DNA of 10,210 nt, taken from positions 1-10,210 of the forward strand of contig JAIFKN010000119.1 of assembly GCA_020049615.1 (NCBI GenBank). The letters run 5' to 3'. The notes under the pieces are model-generated. The model was not told the origin of the DNA, searched no databases, and saw only the letters and a program-made list of their open reading frames with translations. Positions 5,381 to 10,210 of the stretch are shown here, piece after piece (the stretch's first letter is position 1; each line of letters starts with the position of its first letter). The DNA is from a bacterium. GTDB taxonomy: Bacteria; Planctomycetota; UBA11346. Both the position numbers and the translations under genes were made by a program.

Positions 5381-7197
5381 CCTTGCTCCACCCGCTCCTC
5401 GCCTGGGGCCTGCTCGCCGTCGCCGTCCCGATCATCATCCACCTGCTGCTGCGGCAGAAGCCCCGGCCGCTGCCATGGGCAGCGATGCGCTGGCTGCTGT
5501 CGGCGCATCGCGAGGCCAGCCGGAAGTGGAAGCTGACCAACTGGCTGCTGCTGTTCCTGCGCTGCCTGGCCGTCGCCCTGCTCGCGCTCGCGGTGGCCCG
5601 ACCGGCGCTGCCGGGACTGGGCGGCGGCGCGCATCTCGTGCTGGTGATCGACCGCAGCGCCTCGATGGGCGCGCGCGGCGACGAAGCCGGTCCGCTCGCC
5701 GCCGCCCAGGCCGCCCTCGCCACCGCCGAGCTGCCCTACGCCCGCTGGAGCCTGGTCGCGGTCGGCGCTCCTGGCCGCTCTGGCGCTGACGGCACCGAAC
5801 TGGTCGCCAGCGGCGAACGCGGCGCGGTGGTCGAGGCGCTCGGCCGGCTGACGGCTCTGCCGCTGCCCGGTGGCCTCGACGGCGCCGACATACCCACGCT
5901 CAGCGCCACGCTGGAGCCCGGTTGCGACGTGCTGCTGGTCTCCGACTTCCAGCAGGACGACGGCGCCCGCGTCCTGGCGGTGTGCTCGCCGCTGGCCCGC
6001 CGCGCCGCGCGCTGGTCGGTGGGCGGCCCATCGTCCAACCGCTGGATCGCCGCCGCGCCGGAGACCGGCGATCCGCGGCCCGGCGAGGGCGGCGAGCTGC
6101 GCCTGCGCGTCGGCGGGCCGGCCGGTCCGGTGCGCCTGGGCATCGACGGGGCACCGCCGGTGCGGGTGGCCGAGCGTGTCACCGGCGAGCTGCGCGTGCC
6201 GCTGCCGCCGCTCGGCGCCGGCGCGCATCGCGTGCGCGTCGTCCTCGACCAGGGCGGGCTGGCCTACGACGATGTCCTTGAGGTGCCGCTGCGCGTGCGG
6301 CCGCCGCTCGCCGCCCTGGTCGTCGCCGAGGGGGTCGATTACGCCGGCGCCGCCCTGCTCGCCGATGACGGCGGGCTGGCCGCCACGCGGGTCGCGCCCG
6401 GGGCCTTCGCCGGAGCCGCGCTGCCGCCGGGCGGCGCGGTGCTGCTGCGCACGGCGGTTGCGGATTCCCAGCGCCTGGCCGCCTGGGCCCGCGGCGGCGG
6501 CGTGCTGTGGGCCGACCTCGATCTGGTGCTGGCCGACAGCGCCCTCGCGGCGCTGGCGCCCGGTCTGGCGCGCGGCGAAGGCGACGGACCCGGTGGCGCC
6601 TACGCCGCCGGCGAGCCCGACCTCGACGAGATCCTCGCCGCCGCGCGGTGTGAGCGCGTGCCGGCCGCGACCCTGCCGCCAGGTACGCGCGTGCTGCTGC
6701 GTGCCGGCGCTGCGCCGGTGGTCGCCGCGGTGCCGGCCGGTCGCGGCTGGATCGTCGCCGAGCTGGCTCCGCTCGCCGCCGACCAGGCCTTCGCCGCCCG
6801 CGGCACCGCGCCGCTGTGGGTGACGCGCAGCGTGCGCCGGCTCTCGGCCGCGGCTGACAGCCCGCAGGCGTGGACCGCCGGCGCCCCGGCGCCGGAGGCC
6901 ATGCGCCTGGATCGGGACGGCGTGCAGGTGGCAGTCGCCGCGGGCCAGCGCCTGGCCCTGGCGCCAGGCACCTGGACGGCAGGCGATCGGGCCATCGTCG
7001 TGCTCCCCGACCCCGACGAGGCGCGCACCGGCGGCAGCGCGCCGCCCGGCACCTCGACCAGCCTCGACCAGGCCATGCCGGTGCGTGCCGGTCTCGACCT
7101 GGGCTGGTGGCTCCTGCTGGCCGCGCTGCTGGTCGCCGCCACCGAGATGGCGGTCGCCGCCTGGGCCGCGCGACGCTACGGAGGCGCCCATGGCTGA
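5377..7197 (+). CDS. BatA-like membrane protein with VWA-like region (606 aa)
   Basis: The first 80 residues match the BatA/aerotolerance-regulator N-terminal domain. A membrane segment (about 3-25, containing AVPIIIHLLLRQKPRPLPW) is followed by a basic linker and a second membrane segment (about 55-76, LLLFLRCLAVALLALAVARP). A VWA-type fold follows, with the metal-site motif DRSAS (D92, S94, S96) and a later VSDFQQDD at D190; a clear MIDAS threonine is not evident. The middle (about 205-310) is beta-rich with Gly/Pro-rich turns, then a region beginning LAALVVAEGVDYAGAALLAD resembles the amidotransferase-like or DUF4350-like fold of related proteins. A C-terminal membrane segment lies at about 577-598. 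Family members act at the membrane with MoxR-type ATPases; the exact role here is unknown. The start is GTG 5377, overlapping the hydrolase stop. A longer upstream extension in the same frame is only an antisense-free shadow of the hydrolase gene. Confidence 0.87.
   Translation: MTLLHPLLAWGLLAVAVPIIIHLLLRQKPRPLPWAAMRWLLSAHREASRKWKLTNWLLLFLRCLAVALLALAVARPALPGLGGGAHLVLVIDRSASMGARGDEAGPLAAAQAALATAELPYARWSLVAVGAPGRSGADGTELVASGERGAVVEALGRLTALPLPGGLDGADIPTLSATLEPGCDVLLVSDFQQDDGARVLAVCSPLARRAARWSVGGPSSNRWIAAAPETGDPRPGEGGELRLRVGGPAGPVRLGIDGAPPVRVAERVTGELRVPLPPLGAGAHRVRVVLDQGGLAYDDVLEVPLRVRPPLAALVVAEGVDYAGAALLADDGGLAATRVAPGAFAGAALPPGGAVLLRTAVADSQRLAAWARGGGVLWADLDLVLADSALAALAPGLARGEGDGPGGAYAAGEPDLDEILAAARCERVPAATLPPGTRVLLRAGAAPVVAAVPAGRGWIVAELAPLAADQAFAARGTAPLWVTRSVRRLSAAADSPQAWTAGAPAPEAMRLDRDGVQVAVAAGQRLALAPGTWTAGDRAIVVLPDPDEARTGGSAPPGTSTSLDQAMPVRAGLDLGWWLLLAALLVAATEMAVAAWAARRYGGAHG
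7180..7184 (+). promoter_or_regulatory. Shine-Dalgarno sequence GGAGG for the second VWA gene
   Basis: GGAGG lies 5 bases before ATG 7190, inside the end of the BatA-like gene. It fixes the downstream start and rules out longer in-frame upstream starts such as 7085. Confidence 0.7.
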
Positions 7198-9337
7198 CGA
7201 CGCCTCGACCGTCTTCACCTTCGCCCGCCTGGCCGAGCCGTGGCAGGTCGGCGTGCTCGTGGCCCTCGCCGCCGCCGCTGCCTGGGCGGCGTGGCGCTGG
7301 TACGGCCCGCGCGTCCCGGGCGCCGCCGGCCAGATCGCCCGCTGCTGCCGCTGCGCCGGCATGGCGGCGCTGGTCCTGCTGCTGGGCTGGCCAGCCCTGT
7401 CGCGCACCGATGTCAGCGTGCTGCCCGGCGAGGTCGCGCTCGCGATCGACACCAGCGCCTCGATGGCGCGGGCCGACGGTCTGGGCGGTGCGACCCGCCT
7501 GGCCACCGCCGCCGCTCTGCTCGACCGCCTGCGTGGTGAGGAGCCGGCCCGGCGCATGCGCGTCGGCGCCTACGCCCTCGACGAGGCCGCCACGCCGCTG
7601 GCCACGATCCCTGCCGCCGATGGCGGCAGCAGTCCGCTCGGCGACGCCCTGGCTGCCATCGCGCTGGAGCGCCGGCCCGACGTCCTGGTGGTCGCCAGCG
7701 ACGGCCGCGTCACCAGCGGCTCGACCCTCGCGGCGATCGCCGAGCGCCTGCGCGGCCGCGACCTGCGCCTGCTCATCCTCGCCACCGGCGGTGAGCGCCT
7801 CGATCCCGAGCTGTTCCTCGACGAGGTGGCGGTCAATCGCGAGGTCGCCCTCGACGAGCTGGAGCCGGTCACGATCCGCGTCTCGGCCCGCGCCCTGCCG
7901 CCCGGACCGGTGCTGGTCGAGCTGCTGCTCGATGGCGCGGTGGTCGACAAGGCCGAGCTCGCGGTGCCGGAAGGTGCTGACCAGCTGCACGCGCTCGAAG
8001 CCCGCCTTGGCGCCACCTTCCGCAAGGAGGGGGCCGCCCGCCTGCTGGTGCGCGCCACCGCCGGTGGGCTGGTGAAGAGCCAGGAGCTTGGCGTCAACGT
8101 CGCCGAACGCCGTCTCGGCGTGCTGCTGCTCGACCGCCAGCCGCGCTACGAGGTGCGCTTCCTGCGCGAGGCGCTCAAGCGCGACAGCGGCGCGACCCTG
8201 CACGCCTACCTTGCCGACCAGCGCTGGCGGCGCTGGGGCGCCGACGGTCCCGACCGCCTGCCGCTGACCGCCGCCGATCTCGTTGCCTACGATGCGGTCA
8301 TCGTCGGCGACCTCGGCCCCGAGGCCTTCCGCGATGCCGATCTCGCCGCCCTGGCCAAGCACGTGCGGGTCAACGGCGCCGGCCTCATCCTCATCCCGGG
8401 CGAGAGCGGCGCCTCGGTCGGCCTGGCGCGCAGCCCGCTCGCCGAGCTGCTGCCTGCCACCCTGCCTGATGCCACCGCGGTGGCGCGCGGCTACCGCGAG
8501 CAGCGCGCCCGCCGCCTGACCCGCACTCCGCTGGCCGAGGCCCTCGGCCTGCTCGACAGCGGCGGCACGGTCTGGGCCGAGCTCGCTCCGCTGCTCGGCG
8601 CCGCGCCGGCCGAGCCGCGTCCCGGTTCGGACGTGCTGGCGACGGACCAGGACGGCGCCCCGCTGGTGATCAGCCGCGCCGCCGGCGCCGGCCGCTCCGT
8701 CATCATCCTGGCCGACGATATCTGGCGCTGGCGCCGCGGTGTCGGCGACCGCTATCTGCACCGTTTCCACAGCCAGCTGCTGCGCTACGCCGCCGCTGGG
8801 CGTCGGGCCGGGGCCCGGCCCTGGCGCGTCACCGCCAGCCCGCGCCGGGTCAATCCGGGCGAGGCCGTCGCGGTCGACCTCATCCCGGCACCGGGCCTGG
8901 AGATCGAGACGCCCGAGCAGGCTTCAATCCGCCTCAGCGGCCCCGACGGCGCCGAGCTGGTCATCGCCCTGACCCGTCGCGGCCGCGGCTTCGCCGGACG
9001 CCTGACCGCGCCGGCCCCCGGCACCTGGAACGTGACTGCCGCCGCCGGGGTGGCGGCGGACCGGGTCGAGCCAGGCGAATTGCTGGTGGTGCCGAGCGAG
9101 GACGAGCGCCGCGATCCGCGCGCCGACCGCGCAGCGCTGCTTGCGCTGGCCGCCGCCACCGGCGGCCAAGTCTTCGACCAGCCCGACACGTTGCTGGCGG
9201 CCCTGCCGCGCGACCTCGGCCGGGCCGAAAGCACCACGGCGGAACGCGGCCTGTGGGATACTTGGTGGGCTCTGGCGCTGGTGGTGACGCTGCTCGGCCT
9301 CGACTGGGCCATCCGTCGCCGCAACCGCCTCCCGTAG
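7190..9337 (+). CDS. Membrane-anchored VWA protein with glutamine-amidotransferase-like domain (715 aa)
   Basis: The order seen is: two N-terminal membrane segments (about 18-38 and 53-70) flanking a Cys-rich RCCRC; a VWA domain with MIDAS-like DTSAS (D87, S89, S91), GGSSPLGDAL with Ser148 where Thr is usual, and ASDGRVTSG with D171; and a beta-rich linker. A class I amidotransferase-like alpha/beta domain follows, starting near residue 305 (GVLLLDRQPRYEVRFLREALKRD). It includes YDAVIVGDLGPEAF (about 367) and GLILIPGESGAS (about 397-408). The nucleophile position carries no cysteine, so this domain is probably not catalytic. A C-terminal beta-sandwich (about 545-625) precedes a membrane segment near residues 690-708. 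It is likely a partner of the BatA-like protein, whose gene it overlaps by 8 bp. The PRYEVRFL motif and layout are common in PVC-group VWA proteins. A scaffolding or metal-dependent adhesion role is inferred from the fold only. Confidence 0.87.
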   Translation: MADDASTVFTFARLAEPWQVGVLVALAAAAAWAAWRWYGPRVPGAAGQIARCCRCAGMAALVLLLGWPALSRTDVSVLPGEVALAIDTSASMARADGLGGATRLATAAALLDRLRGEEPARRMRVGAYALDEAATPLATIPAADGGSSPLGDALAAIALERRPDVLVVASDGRVTSGSTLAAIAERLRGRDLRLLILATGGERLDPELFLDEVAVNREVALDELEPVTIRVSARALPPGPVLVELLLDGAVVDKAELAVPEGADQLHALEARLGATFRKEGAARLLVRATAGGLVKSQELGVNVAERRLGVLLLDRQPRYEVRFLREALKRDSGATLHAYLADQRWRRWGADGPDRLPLTAADLVAYDAVIVGDLGPEAFRDADLAALAKHVRVNGAGLILIPGESGASVGLARSPLAELLPATLPDATAVARGYREQRARRLTRTPLAEALGLLDSGGTVWAELAPLLGAAPAEPRPGSDVLATDQDGAPLVISRAAGAGRSVIILADDIWRWRRGVGDRYLHRFHSQLLRYAAAGRRAGARPWRVTASPRRVNPGEAVAVDLIPAPGLEIETPEQASIRLSGPDGAELVIALTRRGRGFAGRLTAPAPGTWNVTAAAGVAADRVEPGELLVVPSEDERRDPRADRAALLALAAATGGQVFDQPDTLLAALPRDLGRAESTTAERGLWDTWWALALVVTLLGLDWAIRRRNRLP

Positions 9338-9338
9338 C

Positions 9339-9379
9339 GCCGACTTCAGTCGGCCCGATCGGCGGACTTCAGTCCGCCG
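9339..9379. repeat. Twin hairpins with TTCA loops between convergent genes (REP-like; possible bidirectional terminator)
   Basis: Hairpin 1 pairs GCCGAC (9339-9344) with GTCGGC (9349-9354). Hairpin 2 pairs 9360-9367 with 9372-9379 (core GGCGGAC / GTCCGCC). Both have TTCA loops, and they are separated by five bases. They start two bases after the stop of the VWA gene and contain the last codons and stop of the minus-strand gene. There is no U-tract, so Rho-independent termination is uncertain. Near-identical stems with a shared loop suggest two copies of one dispersed repeat. Confidence 0.75.
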
Positions 9380-9783
9380 CGGTGCAATGCCCGGACGATC
9401 TCCGGTGTCAGCAGTTCCCCAACCCCTGCCCGACCCGCCACGTCGTTGACCACCCCAGCGATCTTCCCGAGCAGCCCCTCCACCCCATCCTCCGACTCGA
9501 CCGCCGTCGCCGGCAGATCGACCGGCACCTCCAGTTCGGCCTCCCAGCCGCAGCGCAGCACCTCCATCCCATCGGGATGCTGGGTCGCCAGCGGATCGCC
9601 CGCAGGCAAGATGACCCGGCATTCGACGACCAGTAGGAACCAGTGCCTGCGTGCCGGCGTCGCCCTGTCATCAGCCAGCGGACCCCAGCGCAGCGCCAGC
9701 CGGGCGTGCTCGCGCAATCCATCCCACTCCTGGGGCCGGATCGACAGGGCATAGAGACGGTCGGCGGCGAGGGCGGCGCGCAT
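9346..9783 (-). CDS. Protein of unknown function (145 aa)
   Basis: I do not recognise this family. Coding is supported by strong G/C preference at third positions throughout and by a protein-like composition with mixed charged and hydrophobic stretches. No signal peptide or membrane segment is visible. A likely beta-strand core is HWFLLVVECRVILP, followed by MEVLRCGWEAELEVPVDLP, and the C-terminal part is helical (VEGLLGKIAGVVNDVAGRAGVGELLTPEIV, given as a description of helix-forming composition). The last ten residues (GGLKSADRAD) and the stop are encoded by the twin-hairpin repeat, so the native end may have been altered. The start at 9783 is preferred; ATG at 9825 would add 14 residues and nearly touch the kdsD start. 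Longer upstream starts would run antisense through kdsD and are unlikely. It is convergent with the VWA operon and divergent from kdsD. Confidence 0.65.
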   Translation of the reverse strand: MRAALAADRLYALSIRPQEWDGLREHARLALRWGPLADDRATPARRHWFLLVVECRVILPAGDPLATQHPDGMEVLRCGWEAELEVPVDLPATAVESEDGVEGLLGKIAGVVNDVAGRAGVGELLTPEIVRALHRGGLKSADRAD

Positions 9784-9831
9784 GGCCGGAGCCTGCCTTG
9801 GCGAAACGCCCCGGCCAGCGAGCATGCCGCC
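9784..9831. promoter_or_regulatory. Short divergent intergenic region between the unknown gene and kdsD
   Basis: Only 48 bases separate the two preferred starts. Visible structure is a small hairpin GGCG-AAA-CGCC (9800-9810) enclosed by the inverted pair GGCCGG (9784-9789) and CCGGCC (9811-9816). I see no convincing promoter boxes or Shine-Dalgarno sequence for either gene. A regulatory role is inferred from position alone. Confidence 0.35.
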
Positions 9832-10210
9832 ATGGTCGACATCCTCGCCAGCGTCCAGTCCGTCCTGCAGAGCGAGGCCGACGCCCTTGCCGCCCTGCCC
9901 GCCCTGTGCGCAAGCCAGCGGCCCGCGGTCGAGCGGGCCTGCGAGCTGATCCGCTGCTGCCAGGGCCGGCTGGTCGTCACCGGCATCGGCAAGGCCGGGC
10001 ACATCGGCACCAAGCTGAGCGCCACCTTCGCCTCGACCGGCACGCCGTCCTTCGTCCTGCATCCGGCCGAGGCCCGCCATGGCGATCTGGGCATGGTCCA
10101 GGAGCAGGATGTCGTCCTTGCCCTGTCCAACAGCGGCTCCAGCGAGGAGGTCGTCGCCCTGCTGCCGGCCTTCGCCCGCATCGGTGTGCCGGTCATCGCC
10201 ATCGTCGGGC
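9832..10210 (+). CDS. kdsD: D-arabinose 5-phosphate isomerase, KdsD/KpsF family, N-terminal part (3' end outside window)
   Basis: The enzyme converts D-ribulose 5-phosphate to D-arabinose 5-phosphate, the first step of Kdo synthesis for lipopolysaccharide, in the cytosol. The 126 visible residues cover the helical N-terminus and most of the SIS domain. Key stretches are VVTGIGKAGHIGTKLSATFASTGTPSFVLHP, whose K54 matches the catalytic-site lysine of the family; AEARHGDLGMV; and LALSNSGSSEEVVALLP with the phosphate-binding Ser-rich loop. The two CBS domains usual at the C-terminus would lie beyond the window. ATG 9832 gives an N-terminus of family length. The frame is open further upstream but without family resemblance, and no clear ribosome-binding site is visible. 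KpsF and GutQ paralogues have the same fold, so the exact paralogue is less sure than the family. Confidence 0.93.
   Translation, partial: MVDILASVQSVLQSEADALAALPALCASQRPAVERACELIRCCQGRLVVTGIGKAGHIGTKLSATFASTGTPSFVLHPAEARHGDLGMVQEQDVVLALSNSGSSEEVVALLPAFARIGVPVIAIVG

Noticed and set aside
7085..7189. An earlier start for the second VWA gene at 7085
   Set aside because: It would overlap the C-terminal membrane segment of the BatA-like gene by more than 100 bp, while GGAGG five bases before ATG 7190 gives a clear start.
4996..8770. Very long minus-strand open frames (about 850-860 codons) opposite the BatA-like and VWA genes
   Set aside because: They mirror plus-strand genes with clear domains, membrane segments and ribosome-binding sites. 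In such GC-rich DNA stop codons are rare in antisense frames, and the translations are Arg/Gly/Ala/Gln-rich without family motifs.
9339..9379. Classic Rho-independent terminator
   Set aside because: The stems are GC-rich but no T-run follows on either strand, so it was recorded as a repeat with possible terminator function only.
9784..10080. Extension of the minus-strand unknown gene to a start at 10080 (244 aa)
   Set aside because: The added part runs antisense through the conserved SIS domain of kdsD and has shadow-type Gly/Ala/Gln-rich composition.

Overview
This window comes from a very GC-rich bacterial chromosome; every gene strongly prefers G or C at third codon positions. A Kdo-pathway gene (kdsD) at the right edge implies a Gram-negative cell with lipopolysaccharide. 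The linked BatA-type and VWA/glutamine-amidotransferase-like membrane proteins are of a style common in Planctomycetota and other PVC-group bacteria. That assignment is an inference from protein style only; no rRNA or other marker is present.

Left block (1-2452), plus strand: the 3' part of ribulose-phosphate 3-epimerase (rpe); a 151-bp inverted-repeat element (525-675) carrying a telomere-like CCCTAAC heptamer array; a dGTP triphosphohydrolase-like HD protein (dgt); and a TetR-type repressor joined to dgt by an ATGA overlap. The Dgt protein lacks the short segment that normally carries the first metal-binding histidine of the HD site.

Middle block (2453-9337), plus strand: after a 93-bp near-palindromic intergenic element come four tightly packed genes whose ends overlap by 31, 4 and 8 bp. 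They encode a GT4 glycosyltransferase, a secreted clan GH-A (cellulase-like) glycoside hydrolase, a BatA-like membrane protein with a VWA-like region, and a large membrane-anchored VWA protein with a non-catalytic amidotransferase-like domain. The packing suggests one translationally coupled operon. A cell-surface or periplasmic glycan role is plausible but not proven. The MoxR ATPase and DUF58 proteins that usually accompany such VWA pairs are not in the window.

Right block (9338-10210): two tandem hairpins with TTCA loops separate the operon from a convergent minus-strand gene of unknown function. Divergent from that gene is the start of kdsD (arabinose-5-phosphate isomerase), cut by the window end.

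The most unusual features are the Dgt active-site deletion, three unrelated palindromic elements at gene borders (two of which supply the last codons and stop of a neighbouring gene), and the GT4-GH-BatA-VWA cassette. I see no tRNA, rRNA, CRISPR array, transposase or phage gene.
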